The translations under genes and the position numbers were made by a program. This document shows, piece by piece, positions 16,825 through 25,442 of a stretch of 64,000 nt of DNA; position 1 is the first letter of the stretch; each line of letters opens with the position of its first letter. Below the pieces are notes generated by a model, which searched no databases, had not been told where the DNA came from, and saw only the letters and a program-made list of their open reading frames with translations. The DNA comes from Treponema denticola ATCC 35405 (GTDB lineage: Bacteria > Spirochaetota > Spirochaetia > Treponematales > Treponemataceae): contig NC_002967.9 in assembly GCF_000008185.1 (NCBI RefSeq), forward strand, positions 1,240,001-1,304,000, given 5' to 3'.

Positions 16825-17925
16825 TTAAATATTTGTTATTGATTTTTCCGCCTCCTGTCTTCCTAATGGAGACAAAAGAAGTAAACCGTTTTCTTTTTTT
16901 ATATATCCCAGCCGTTTTGCTGCAAATACTACTGCATGGGCCTTTTTTTCCGTCCAGTTAATGTGTTCACATAAATGTTCTTCTCTACACTCACTGATCA
17001 TATTTTCTTTACCTTGATGGTGCAGAAGATGAACAATGAGCATTTTTACGGCAAAATCTATTTTTAGATTTTTTTGTTCGGCCCTTCGTTTTACCAATCC
17101 GTCTTTTGGAGAGAATAGGTAGGCAAGTAAAAAAAAGACGCCTGTCATTGCAGCCATTGAGCCGGATATACTTCCGTCTATTTTTACTGCAAGGTAAAAG
17201 CCGCATATCGATGATGCCGAAGCAATAACAATTGAAATTATTATCATATAAAAAAGACTGTTTGTTAATAATAGGGCTGCAGCGGCAGGTGCAATCATCA
17301 AGGCTGTAACTAAAACGGCTCCAACCGAATCAAATGCACCCACACAGGTAAGGCTCACTGCAAACATTAGACCGTAATGCATAATTGAAGGTGAAAAGCC
17401 TAATGATTTTGCTAAGTTAGGATCAAATGTTGTCAGTTTTAATTCTTTAAAAAAAACTACGATAAAAACAAAATCGAATAAAAGAATACAGATCATTTGA
17501 ACCAAGCTTTTTGGGAATGAAACCGAAAAAAAACTTATACGGTCAAAGGGTGCAAAGGCTAATTCTCCCAATAAAACCGAATCCGTATCCAAATGAACAT
17601 TTCCTGCATAGAGTGAAACCAAAATAACTCCAAGGCTGAATAAAAATGGAAAAACAAGCCCTATGGCTGCATCGCTTTTTATAAGTTTTGTCTTTTGCAA
17701 GACTTCGGTAAAGATAACCGAGGCCATTCCGGCTATAACGGCTCCTATCAATGGTATGCTTGAAGATAAGGTTTTACTTATAAAAAAGCCTAATACGATT
17801 CCTATTATGATAGAATGGCTTATTGCATCACCCATCAAAGACATTCTCCTTAAGACTAGAAATACTCCGCAGAGAGCACATGAGGCAGAGACAATAATTG
17901 CAATTAATATTATTTCCATATTCAT
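16825..17925 (-). CDS. troD: Metal ABC transporter permease TroD with C-terminal winged-helix-like extension
   Basis: Second membrane subunit of the Mn/Fe/Zn ABC importer (ABC-3 family). About residues 1-275 hold the multi-pass core, including MSLMGDAISHSIIIG and LTTFDPNLAKSLGFSP. The last 87 residues are soluble and not part of the usual fold: a helical stretch (MLIVHLLHHQGKENM), a helix-turn-helix-like ICEHINWTEKKAHAVVFAAKRLGYIKK-type segment and a wing-like LLLLSPLGRQEAE, resembling the DNA-binding half of a DtxR/MarR-like protein. Chlamydia has a comparable permease-repressor fusion (YtgC-YtgR). AGGAG precedes the ATG; the gap from troC is 4 bp. Confidence 0.92.
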   Translation of the reverse strand: MNMEIILIAIIVSASCALCGVFLVLRRMSLMGDAISHSIIIGIVLGFFISKTLSSSIPLIGAVIAGMASVIFTEVLQKTKLIKSDAAIGLVFPFLFSLGVILVSLYAGNVHLDTDSVLLGELAFAPFDRISFFSVSFPKSLVQMICILLFDFVFIVVFFKELKLTTFDPNLAKSLGFSPSIMHYGLMFAVSLTCVGAFDSVGAVLVTALMIAPAAAALLLTNSLFYMIIISIVIASASSICGFYLAVKIDGSISGSMAAMTGVFFLLAYLFSPKDGLVKRRAEQKNLKIDFAVKMLIVHLLHHQGKENMISECREEHLCEHINWTEKKAHAVVFAAKRLGYIKKENGLLLLSPLGRQEAEKSITNI

Positions 17926-17929
17926 ATAG

Positions 17930-18844
17930 CTATCTCCTTTTCATATTTGTTTCTTTTCGTAATTTGTTTTTTATATAAAACTTTTTTATCTTTGATTGAA
18001 TAATTCCTCTATGAGGACTAAATAAAATGGAAATCAATGTAAAACCTGTTAAAAAACAAACTATTACAGGGCCCGTAGGCATTTTTGAAACCTGAGAAGA
18101 AATTGCAGCTCCGCCCATTCCGGATGCTGCTCCAAAAAAAGCAGATAGGAGACACATTATGCTCAGTCTATTCGTCCATTGTCTTGCTGCAGCAGCAGGT
18201 GCAAGTAAAAGAGCACTCATTAAAATTACACCTACCGACTGTATTCCTATAACTATTGTAATTACGATTAAAGCCGTTAAAATTAATTCCGGTATTCTAG
18301 GTGAAAAACCTATTGATTGCGAAAATCCCGGATCAAATGTAGATAGTTTTAGTTCTTTCCATAAGAGCGCAATGATTATAAGGACAAATGCTTCGACTAT
18401 AAAAATGATTATAACATCTTGTTGTGTTATGGTTGCCGCTTGCCCGAAGATAAATTTGTCAAGACCGCTTTTTCCGGCTCCCGGTAATTTTTGAACATAG
18501 GTTAAAAGTAAAAAGCCTAGACCTAAAAATACACCCAAGACAATACCTTGAGCTGCATCTGTGTCTACTTTTGAGTTATGTACGATGTTGTTTATAAAAA
18601 ATGTTCCTATAAGACCCGTAAGACCTGCACCCAGTAAAAGAGGCAGTGTCATTTTAGAACCTGTAAGTAAAAATGCTATTACAACTCCGGGGAGAGCAGC
18701 GTGTGCAACCGCGTCTCCAAGTAAACTTTGTTTTCGTAAGACGGCAAAGCTTCCTACCACACCTGAGCCTATGCCTAAAAGCATCGTTCCCAAAAAAACA
18801 TTTCTCAAAGTATAATCGGCAAAAAAAGTTATTATTCCGTTCAT
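17930..18844 (-). CDS. troC: Metal ABC transporter permease TroC
   Basis: ABC-3 family integral membrane subunit, partner of TroD. The 304-residue protein has about eight hydrophobic helices. The family signature lies near the N-terminus ([23 protein letters not shown]) and a second conserved site is [17 protein letters not shown]. The highly basic C-terminal tail ([20 protein letters not shown]) is cytoplasmic. Its ATG overlaps the troB stop (ATGA), so translation is coupled. Transport substrate (manganese, iron or zinc) is inferred from family and from the adjacent TroR. Confidence 0.94.
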   Translation of the reverse strand: MNGIITFFADYTLRNVFLGTMLLGIGSGVVGSFAVLRKQSLLGDAVAHAALPGVVIAFLLTGSKMTLPLLLGAGLTGLIGTFFINNIVHNSKVDTDAAQGIVLGVFLGLGFLLLTYVQKLPGAGKSGLDKFIFGQAATITQQDVIIIFIVEAFVLIIIALLWKELKLSTFDPGFSQSIGFSPRIPELILTALIVITIVIGIQSVGVILMSALLLAPAAAARQWTNRLSIMCLLSAFFGAASGMGGAAISSQVSKMPTGPVIVCFLTGFTLISILFSPHRGIIQSKIKKFYIKNKLRKETNMKRR

Positions 18845-19608
18845 TTTTTTTCAGAATTATAGGCTATTCTGCCTCCATAAGTTTTGCGTAAGTTTTCTTC
18901 GGTAAAAACTTCTTCAATACTTCCCTCAGCTATTAATCTTACATTCAATAAGAGTACCCGATCAAAGTAATCCTTTACGGTTTGAAGATCGTGATGGACT
19001 ACCAAAAGAGTCTTCCCATTTTCCTTTAGTTCTTTTAAAAGTTTTACAATAGCCTGTTCGGTAGCTGCATCGACTCCTTGAAATGGTTCATCCATAAAAT
19101 AAAGATCCGCATTTTGAACGAGAGCCCTTGCCAAAAAAACTCTTTGCTGTTGGCCGCCTGAAAGTTCGCTTATCTGACGTTTTGCAAATTCAAGCATTCC
19201 TACCTTTTCCAAGGCTGACATAGCTTCTTTTTTTTCCTTTTGCCCCGGTCTTTTTATCCATCCTAAATTTCCATATGAACCCATTAAAACAACATCAAAG
19301 ACCGTTGTCGGAAAATCCCAATCTACCGAACTTCTTTGCGGTACGTAGGCTATTCTTTTTCTTTGAGATTTATATGATTTTCCGAATATTTTTATTTCTC
19401 CCGATGCTATAGGAAGAATACCCATCATTGCTTTAAGAAGGGTGGATTTTCCGGCTCCATTGGGGCCGACTACAGCCTCCATTGCTCCTTGGGGTACGCA
19501 TACATCTATGTCCCATAGTACAGGCTTTTCGCGGTAAGCCAAGGTAAGGTCTTCAACACAAAAAGCCGGAATTAAGTTCTCTTTTAAATGTTCTGCACCT
19601 GTATTCAT
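18841..19608 (-). CDS. troB: Metal ABC transporter ATP-binding protein TroB
   Basis: Cytoplasmic ATPase of the Tro importer, 255 residues. It shows Walker [12 protein letters not shown], a Q-loop region ([12 protein letters not shown], typical of the MntB/ZnuC branch), the ABC signature LSGGQQQRV, Walker B LYFMDEP and the switch histidine in VVHHDLQTV. It follows troA by 26 bp and overlaps troC by 4 bp. Nothing is missing, so it should be a fully functional ATPase. Confidence 0.96.
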   Translation of the reverse strand: MNTGAEHLKENLIPAFCVEDLTLAYREKPVLWDIDVCVPQGAMEAVVGPNGAGKSTLLKAMMGILPIASGEIKIFGKSYKSQRKRIAYVPQRSSVDWDFPTTVFDVVLMGSYGNLGWIKRPGQKEKKEAMSALEKVGMLEFAKRQISELSGGQQQRVFLARALVQNADLYFMDEPFQGVDAATEQAIVKLLKELKENGKTLLVVHHDLQTVKDYFDRVLLLNVRLIAEGSIEEVFTEENLRKTYGGRIAYNSEKK

Positions 19609-19634
19609 AAAATCATCCTTTTAGAATAAATCTT

Positions 19635-20573
19635 TTATTTTTTTAAGGCATCTATTATCGTGTTTATATTATGGGTGAGCATTCCTATATATGTTCCTTC
19701 GAAGCTTCCTTCATCACCCATAGCATCCGAAAAAAGCTCTCCTCCGATTGAAACATCATAGCCTCTGGCTTTTACGGCCTCCTGCAAGGCTTTTACATTT
19801 TTTTCGGGAACCGAGCTTTCAACGAAGATGGCCGGAAGTTTTCTTTTTGTAATAAAATCTGCAAGCTCCTGTACGTCCTTTGCTCCTGCTTCGCTTACAG
19901 TACTTATGCCTTGCAGCCCCCTGACTTCAAAGCCGTAGGCTTTGCTGAAATAATTGAAGGCATCATGGGCCGTAACTAAAACCCTTTTTTCTTGCGGAAT
20001 TTCGGAAGCTCTCTTTTTAATAAACTCATCAAGTTCGTTAAGTCTTGCAAGATAGAATTCATAATTTTCTTTAAAGACTTCTTTTTTTTGCGGAGCAAAT
20101 TCCGCTAAGGTTTTATATACCGATTCCGTTGCATATTTCCATAGCTTTACATCAAACCAAACATGGGGATCGAATTCGGATTCCTCAAAGGGTAATAAAT
20201 ATTCTTTGGGAATGCTTTCGGCAACTGCTACGGTTTTGCGGGTAGAAGATATTTTTTGCAAAACTTCTCCCATCTTTGCTTCAAGATGAAGCCCGCTGTA
20301 AAAAATAATATCGGCTTTTTGAAGTTTTTCCATGTCTCCTGCACTTGCCCTGTAAAGGTGGGGATCTACTCCCGCACCCATAAGAGCTTGCACATTAACT
20401 TCATCTCCGCCGACAACTTTGGCTATGTCGGCAACCATGCCTATTGTTGCAGTAATTTTTATCTTACCTGAATCCTTGGCTTCATTCGTTGCTTCTGTTT
20501 TAGAACATGAGAAAAACACCGAACTTAATATGGTAAGTCCTGTTAAACATAAGACTATTAATTTTTTTGTCAT
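19635..20573 (-). CDS. troA: Metal-binding lipoprotein TroA (ABC substrate-binding protein)
   Basis: Cluster A-I solute-binding protein (ZnuA/TroA family) that delivers Mn, Fe or Zn to TroCD. From the ATG at 20573 it has a lipoprotein signal peptide with lipobox FFSC (Cys23). Four metal ligands are visible: His in GVDPHLYRAS, His in FDPHVWFD, His in TAHDAFNYF and Asp in GELFSDAMGDEG. I reject a TTG start nine codons upstream because the AGGAG ribosome site lies between it and the ATG. The upstream region has a good sigma-70 promoter and an 18-bp palindrome, so this is the first gene of troABCDR and likely metal-repressed. Confidence 0.95.
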   Translation of the reverse strand: MTKKLIVLCLTGLTILSSVFFSCSKTEATNEAKDSGKIKITATIGMVADIAKVVGGDEVNVQALMGAGVDPHLYRASAGDMEKLQKADIIFYSGLHLEAKMGEVLQKISSTRKTVAVAESIPKEYLLPFEESEFDPHVWFDVKLWKYATESVYKTLAEFAPQKKEVFKENYEFYLARLNELDEFIKKRASEIPQEKRVLVTAHDAFNYFSKAYGFEVRGLQGISTVSEAGAKDVQELADFITKRKLPAIFVESSVPEKNVKALQEAVKARGYDVSIGGELFSDAMGDEGSFEGTYIGMLTHNINTIIDALKK

Positions 20574-20585
20574 TTCAAATCTCCT

Positions 20586-20641
20586 ATTTTGATATATCAA
20601 AATTATGATTATAATATATAAAAAAATAAAGAAAATGTCAA
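20586..20641 (-). promoter_or_regulatory. tro promoter and candidate TroR operator
   Basis: On the minus strand TTGACA (20636-20641) and TATATT (20613-20618) are separated by 17 bp, a near-consensus sigma-70 promoter. An 18-bp perfect palindrome ATTTTGATATATCAAAAT (20586-20603) begins close to the predicted transcription start and abuts the AGGAG ribosome site of troA. A DtxR-family dimer bound there would block initiation. The assignment to TroR is inference from position and symmetry. Confidence 0.75.
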
Positions 20642-20652
20642 GCTGAATCCCA

Positions 20653-20681
20653 TTGACAAAGCTTTATAAAACAAGCAAAAT
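20653..20681 (+). promoter_or_regulatory. Promoter of the beta-propeller gene, no leader
   Basis: TTGACA (20653-20658), a 17-bp spacer and CAAAAT (20676-20681) lie only 7 bases before the ATG at 20689, implying transcription starts at or next to the start codon. The -35 is perfect consensus, the -10 is weaker. It is divergent from the tro promoter, with the two -35 boxes 11 bp apart. Confidence 0.5.
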
Positions 20682-20688
20682 AAGGTTT

Positions 20689-21987
20689 ATGAGACTTTCT
20701 ATTTATTCTTCATTTTTTATGAAAAAGTTTTTGTGTATATTTTGCTTTTTTCTTTCCGTCTTGTTGTGTTTTGCAGATTTTGCTTTTGACCTTAATCTTC
20801 AGCCGTATAAAAATGCGGAATTTTTTGCTGACGGCCTTAAAGTTGAATCTAAACTTATATCTTCCGATAAGACTCTGGGGCATTTGAGTTTTACTCTAAA
20901 TGATACGACAACTTCACTTGTGATAAAAAAAGAAGGCTTCCGTACTCATAGTTTGGATTTAACATCGATAGAAAATAAAAAAGCCTTTGTTGTTCTTTCT
21001 CCCATAGATTCAAAATACGATGTAGTTAAAGTTTTTCCCACGGGAAGGAAACCTAAGAGCGTTACCTTCGTAAACGATAAAGCCGTTGCTGTAGCCCTTC
21101 TTGACGGTTCGGGGTTTGATTTGATAGATATTGAAACCGGAGAGACGAAGCGGATTTCTCCTCCAAAAGAATATGCCGAAAAATTCGGCTTTGTAGAATC
21201 TCTCGTGCTAAAACATAAAAACGAATTATGGGTCAGCCAAATGCCTACGGCCTCAATTCATATCTTTGATCTTACGTCTTTTGAGTATAAAAGAACTATA
21301 AACTCTACAGGTACATGGAGCAAGGTAATGGCTTATAATGCCGGCCTTGATAAGGTCTATTTGAGTAATTGGACCTCACAGGACATAAGCGTTATCGATC
21401 CTTCTTCTTATAAAGAAGAAAAAAAGATAAAGACTAAGGCTGTTCCGAGAGGTATGGCATTTTCTCAGGACGGAAAATTTATCTACTGTGCACAATTTGA
21501 AGATTCGGCCGGTAATTCTCAATGTAAACTTATAAAAAAATCCTTAGCCGATTATAAAACCGTTTACGAGGGCGGGGTAAAGGGGGCAAAGCGGCACATT
21601 GTTACCGACTATGAGCGTAAGCTAATCTACGTTTCGGATATGAGAAATGATATTGTTGAAGCTTATTCTACGGATAAGGATGAGCTTGTTGCAAGTATCA
21701 AGGTGTTTTTTAATCCGAATACTATTCAGCTTTCGCCTGATAAAAGCCTTCTCTATGTTTCATGCAGGGGGCCGAATAATCCCGATAAGGGATATTTGTA
21801 TAAGGGTTATGTTTTCGGCCGTCTAGATATAATCGATACAAAAACATTTACCCGTATTGAAAGCATTGAAGCCGGTAATCAGCCTACAGGCTTGGATGTT
21901 TCTCCCGACGGAAAAAAAATAGTTCTATCCGATTTTTTGGATAATAGAATACGGGTGTACGAACTAAAGTCTTCACTACTTGAATAG
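20689..21987 (+). CDS. Exported YncE/YVTN-type beta-propeller protein
   Basis: Function not known; the family often scaffolds binding in the periplasm. After a hydrophobic signal segment (MKKFLCIFCFFLSVLLCFADF), the middle and C-terminal parts contain repeated propeller blades of the YVTN type: VFPTGRKPKSVTFVND, AVPRGMAFSQDGKFIYCAQ, NPNTIQLSPDKSLLYVSC and NQPTGLDVSPDGKKIVLSD. I start at 20689; a second ATG at 20719 opens exactly at the signal peptide and is possible. No normal ribosome site lies at a usable distance, and a promoter sits just before the ATG. It is divergent from tro; link to metal uptake is unproven. Confidence 0.85.
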   Translation: MRLSIYSSFFMKKFLCIFCFFLSVLLCFADFAFDLNLQPYKNAEFFADGLKVESKLISSDKTLGHLSFTLNDTTTSLVIKKEGFRTHSLDLTSIENKKAFVVLSPIDSKYDVVKVFPTGRKPKSVTFVNDKAVAVALLDGSGFDLIDIETGETKRISPPKEYAEKFGFVESLVLKHKNELWVSQMPTASIHIFDLTSFEYKRTINSTGTWSKVMAYNAGLDKVYLSNWTSQDISVIDPSSYKEEKKIKTKAVPRGMAFSQDGKFIYCAQFEDSAGNSQCKLIKKSLADYKTVYEGGVKGAKRHIVTDYERKLIYVSDMRNDIVEAYSTDKDELVASIKVFFNPNTIQLSPDKSLLYVSCRGPNNPDKGYLYKGYVFGRLDIIDTKTFTRIESIEAGNQPTGLDVSPDGKKIVLSDFLDNRIRVYELKSSLLE

Positions 21988-22028
21988 GAGGTTTTTTAAG
22001 TTTAGAATAAGATAATAAGAAGGAGCTG

Positions 22029-22556
22029 ATGTTTAATTTTGATAAAAAAACTGAATATGAAGATTTTCTCGAACTTTTAAAAAAATCGGATTCTTTGAAC
22101 AGTTTAAATTTATCCGGTTTGGAATTTGAAGGTTTAGACTTTTCAAAAAAATCTTTTACCGGATGTACTTTTTCAAATAGCAAATTTAAAAACTGTAATT
22201 GCAGCAACCTACACCTTAGAATGTGTTTTTTTGATTTTTGCGAAATAGACTCTTGTAATTTTCAAAATTCCGATATTCAGTTTTCTTCATTCGGAGGGGC
22301 AAGAATTATCCGCACTGATTTTAAAAATTCCGAGCTTCTGCAAAATAATTTTAACGGAATAAGGGCGGAAGATGTTTCCTATAACGATTCTGATTTATAT
22401 AGCTCACGTTTTATGTTTTCGTTTTTAAAAAACGTTTATTTTCAAAACTGCAACCTTAAAAAGACCTTGTTTCTATATTCGAAAGAAGATGGCGTTTCTT
22501 ATAAGTCATCCAATACGCGTGAGGCTGTATTTACGGAAGGGGATGAATTTATATGA
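22029..22556 (+). CDS. Pentapeptide-repeat protein
   Basis: The 175-residue protein is built of A(D/N)LXX-type five-residue repeats with Phe or Leu at the centre (LNLSGLEFEGLDFSKKSF, CTFSNSKFKNCNCSNL, SCNFQNSDIQFSSFGG, TDFKNSELLQNNFNG), which fold as a right-handed quadrilateral helix. No signal peptide. It has an AAGGAG ribosome site and overlaps the next gene by 4 bp. Pentapeptide proteins of known function include gyrase protectors, but nothing here indicates that role. Confidence 0.9.
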   Translation: MFNFDKKTEYEDFLELLKKSDSLNSLNLSGLEFEGLDFSKKSFTGCTFSNSKFKNCNCSNLHLRMCFFDFCEIDSCNFQNSDIQFSSFGGARIIRTDFKNSELLQNNFNGIRAEDVSYNDSDLYSSRFMFSFLKNVYFQNCNLKKTLFLYSKEDGVSYKSSNTREAVFTEGDEFI

Positions 22557-23140
22557 AAGTTTATCTTCATTTTTCGCCGCAATTTTTTGCAAACACCTAT
22601 CTTATCGGAAATGAAATTACAAAAGAGGCTGTTATAATTGACCCTGCAAAAATTACCGAAAAGATGATACATCAAATTGAAAAAAACGAATTTAATCTTA
22701 AAGCCGTTTTATTGACTCACGATCTTGAACATCCGTATGAAACGGGACTCAATACGATTTTAAAAATTTACAGTCCAAAGGTTTATGCCGGAAGCTGCTT
22801 TTCTGAAAATGTAACAATAAATACACTGAGAGGAGACGGTTGCATAGATGTAGCCGGTTATTCTGTAAGATATTTTGCAATTCCTGCGCATTCGTCATAC
22901 TCCTACATGTTTCAGATTGAGAATATGGTATTTACCGGAACCTCCTTATCTGCAGGAATGATTGGTCAAACTTCAAATATGTATGCAGAGCGGACACTGC
23001 GCAATATTTTAAAAACAAAGCTCATGTGTTTTGAAGATAATCTTATTATCATGCCTTTTTACGGTCCTCCCACTTCCATAGGGGTAGAGCGTAAATACAA
23101 TGCTTCGTTTTTTCAAGATTTTGAAAAAAAACCTTTTTAA
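22553..23140 (+). CDS. Metallo-beta-lactamase-fold protein with degenerate active site
   Basis: The 195-residue protein resembles glyoxalase II-like hydrolases: ANTYLIGNEITKEAVIIDP at the start, a middle AIPAHSSYSYMFQIENMVFTGTSL strand pattern, and the terminal IMPFYGPPTSIGVERKYN. The zinc motif HxHxDH is reduced to THDLEHPYET, losing two of the expected ligands, so hydrolase activity is doubtful and a structural or binding role is possible. It starts inside the stop of the pentapeptide gene (ATGA) and is followed after 2 bp by the next gene, so the three genes form one unit. Confidence 0.8.
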   Translation: MKVYLHFSPQFFANTYLIGNEITKEAVIIDPAKITEKMIHQIEKNEFNLKAVLLTHDLEHPYETGLNTILKIYSPKVYAGSCFSENVTINTLRGDGCIDVAGYSVRYFAIPAHSSYSYMFQIENMVFTGTSLSAGMIGQTSNMYAERTLRNILKTKLMCFEDNLIIMPFYGPPTSIGVERKYNASFFQDFEKKPF

Positions 23141-23142
23141 GT

Positions 23143-23565
23143 ATGACGGAAACTTGTCTTTTTTTACCCGATAATTTAATGGCCGTTCTCTATGAGGAAC
23201 AAAAATTGATTCAAAGTCTTGTGTCTTTTCCTTTTCGTAAGACAATTCCTCTTTTTAAAACAAAGAAAAAATTTGACTATCTTACAATCTATCCGCCGAT
23301 TTTGTCAGGCTCTCTAATTGTAAGACCTTGTAATTCTCCCGATTCTTTTGAGGTTAACGGAGGTTTTATCTTAGGTGATGCACGTGAAGAGGCAAAAACA
23401 GTATTTTTACAACTTGAGAGCTTAAAGCAAAAAACACGCCTTCCTGTTTTTTCAATTTTGAGCTGCCGCAGCCGGTACTATGCAGATGTTGAATTTGAAG
23501 AAGAAAAAAGCGGTCTATGCACATGTAAAATTAAAAATAAAGTTTGGCAAAAGACCGCAAAATAA
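23143..23565 (+). CDS. Unknown protein, 140 residues
   Basis: Not recognised. It has no signal peptide, no membrane helix and no known motif. It contains a central GGFILGDAREEAKTVFLQLESL segment and a cysteine-bearing C-terminus (CRSRYYADVEFEEEKSGLCTCKIK). It begins 2 bp after the metallo-beta-lactamase-fold gene, so it is almost certainly co-transcribed with it, and ends 3 bp before a convergent gene. That coupling and its intact length support a real gene. Confidence 0.7.
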   Translation: MTETCLFLPDNLMAVLYEEQKLIQSLVSFPFRKTIPLFKTKKKFDYLTIYPPILSGSLIVRPCNSPDSFEVNGGFILGDAREEAKTVFLQLESLKQKTRLPVFSILSCRSRYYADVEFEEEKSGLCTCKIKNKVWQKTAK

Positions 23566-23568
23566 TAT

Positions 23569-25296
23569 TTAATAAGAGATTTTTACGCCTATGTTAAAGT
23601 AGTGATTAAACTCTTTTCCGACGGCTTGTTCTCTCCAAGCTTTTAATTGTCTGTTGGCTTCAGCTAAAACATCATCGTTAGATGATGAGTCATTAATACT
23701 GCCTGATTTTTTATAAATATGGTTATTCACTCCCGGATTTATATTTGTTTCAAAGGTATAGCCCAGTTTAAACTGCATTAAACCGCCTGATTTTAAAATC
23801 GGGAGGTTAATAACTCCTTCTAATCCAAGCTGATTGACATATTGAATTGTCTGCTGGGTTAGGAATGGTGTGGAGTAAAGGAAAGCATGATCTTTCCATG
23901 TAGTTTCTCCTCCAGAATCACCTGTTATTGTAGGATGATTAAAAATAGAACCATCAGTTGCATAATTTTTTGTAAGATAATCTTTTAAAATATTGATATC
24001 GGTAATACTTTCAGTTGTATTAGCGTGGCGGATAAAGGTGTTTGATATATTTATTGCAAGACCTTCTAAAGGCCTAAATTGAGCTTTAACTTTTATTCGG
24101 TCGGAGTTTGGAGGAAGATTGCTTCCTAGAGGTTCTCCGTTATGAGTGTAATTTTCATAATTCGGCTTTGCATAATTTGAGTCATGCGTATGAGTATAGC
24201 AGTATGGGGCAATGAAGGTGTAGTTTATATCTGCAAAACTAAACCAATGATCCTTGGGCATAGCATAAGAAATACCTAGTTGAGAGGCTATTCTCCATCT
24301 GGCACTCTTAAATTTTATTATTTCATTAAAGCCTAAATCATCTGCAAGTAACACAAGGTCAATTTTTAACCCCTGAATCGGTTTTATTCCAAAAGTTAGA
24401 CCCAATAAACTATTATCGGGAAATTTATAAATACTTTGGCCTAGGAAAAAAGCTGAAAAAGGGATAAAATATATGGGTTCAAGTCTTTTACCATATGTTA
24501 TCAAATCTAATATACCTATTGATATCCATGGGAGCGGGCGGAAGCTAAGCGAATGTCCGGCAATAAATTTGCTGGGAAAATAACCTTTTCCGAAATCGTT
24601 TGATGCCGATATAGAAGAAAAAATCTGGTTATATGTAAATTTATCTTTATTGATTACAAAAATAAATTGTCCTGCATGGAATGCTTGTTCTCCGATTATA
24701 ATATTATTTTCATCAAAGGGGCCAAATGAGGCTCGGCTCATACCTGCACTAAAATAGTATTCCGGTGTGCCTATTGCAACTCCTGAATTAAACATAGGTA
24801 ATAAGGTAAATGAGCCTACTACGCTGTTATCAGGCATTATATCTTTTTTTGAAAATTGAAAGGCCGGCAAAGATTCATCTTTTGGTAATCTGTTTAATAA
24901 GCTAAAATTCACATGAGCAGAAGCTGTTAGTATTTCATTCAATGAAAGATTGATTTCCATAAAAGGGGCCAAGGCGAAGTTTTTATTCCCATTAGGAGAA
25001 CGAATACCGAATTCGGTCATGCCTCCAAAATGGAAGATCTTTCCAAATAAGCGTTGTTTATATTGACCTGCTTTTTTTTTCTGATTTTCAGTTCCTTTTT
25101 CTATAACGATGTCTAAGATTCTTTTTATTTCTTGTAATGGGTATGGACGTATTGAAGGGGCATCATTAATAAGCCCGATCCTTTCCCAAATACCTATATC
25201 TTCATATATTGGATCGAAGATGTCCACTGCAGCTTGAGAAAAAGCCGATAATCCAAAAAAGATAAACAGTATAACAAAAATTCGTTTTTTCATCAT
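23569..25296 (-). CDS. Outer-membrane beta-barrel protein, Wzi-like (paralogue 1)
   Basis: A predicted outer-membrane protein of 575 residues: signal peptide MMKKRIFVILFIFFGLSAFSQA, a helical N-terminal region (YPLQEIKRILDIVIEKG), then many short amphipathic beta strands rich in Phe, Tyr and Gly, ending in an aromatic residue (FNIGVKISY). Segments such as ARPLP-type SFRPLPWISIGILDLITYG and IYFIPFSAFFLGQ resemble capsule-assembly Wzi proteins. Barrel and Wzi-likeness are inference from pattern. It shares its architecture with the protein at 27721-29406. First codon may be either of two consecutive ATGs. It lies downstream of the FGE-like lipoprotein on the same strand, with a 146-bp spacer. 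Confidence 0.75.
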   Translation of the reverse strand: MMKKRIFVILFIFFGLSAFSQAAVDIFDPIYEDIGIWERIGLINDAPSIRPYPLQEIKRILDIVIEKGTENQKKKAGQYKQRLFGKIFHFGGMTEFGIRSPNGNKNFALAPFMEINLSLNEILTASAHVNFSLLNRLPKDESLPAFQFSKKDIMPDNSVVGSFTLLPMFNSGVAIGTPEYYFSAGMSRASFGPFDENNIIIGEQAFHAGQFIFVINKDKFTYNQIFSSISASNDFGKGYFPSKFIAGHSLSFRPLPWISIGILDLITYGKRLEPIYFIPFSAFFLGQSIYKFPDNSLLGLTFGIKPIQGLKIDLVLLADDLGFNEIIKFKSARWRIASQLGISYAMPKDHWFSFADINYTFIAPYCYTHTHDSNYAKPNYENYTHNGEPLGSNLPPNSDRIKVKAQFRPLEGLAINISNTFIRHANTTESITDINILKDYLTKNYATDGSIFNHPTITGDSGGETTWKDHAFLYSTPFLTQQTIQYVNQLGLEGVINLPILKSGGLMQFKLGYTFETNINPGVNNHIYKKSGSINDSSSNDDVLAEANRQLKAWREQAVGKEFNHYFNIGVKISY

Positions 25297-25442
25297 TTAC
25301 GTTCCTCATTAGTATAACTATAAAGTTATGCGAGTTTACTATAATAGCATGTAAAAAGTCAACATATAAACTTTTATATCACAATTGGGGGCATTGCCGT
25401 ATGTTTATATAGTTTTTTTACGGTAATATCAATAAAAATGCA

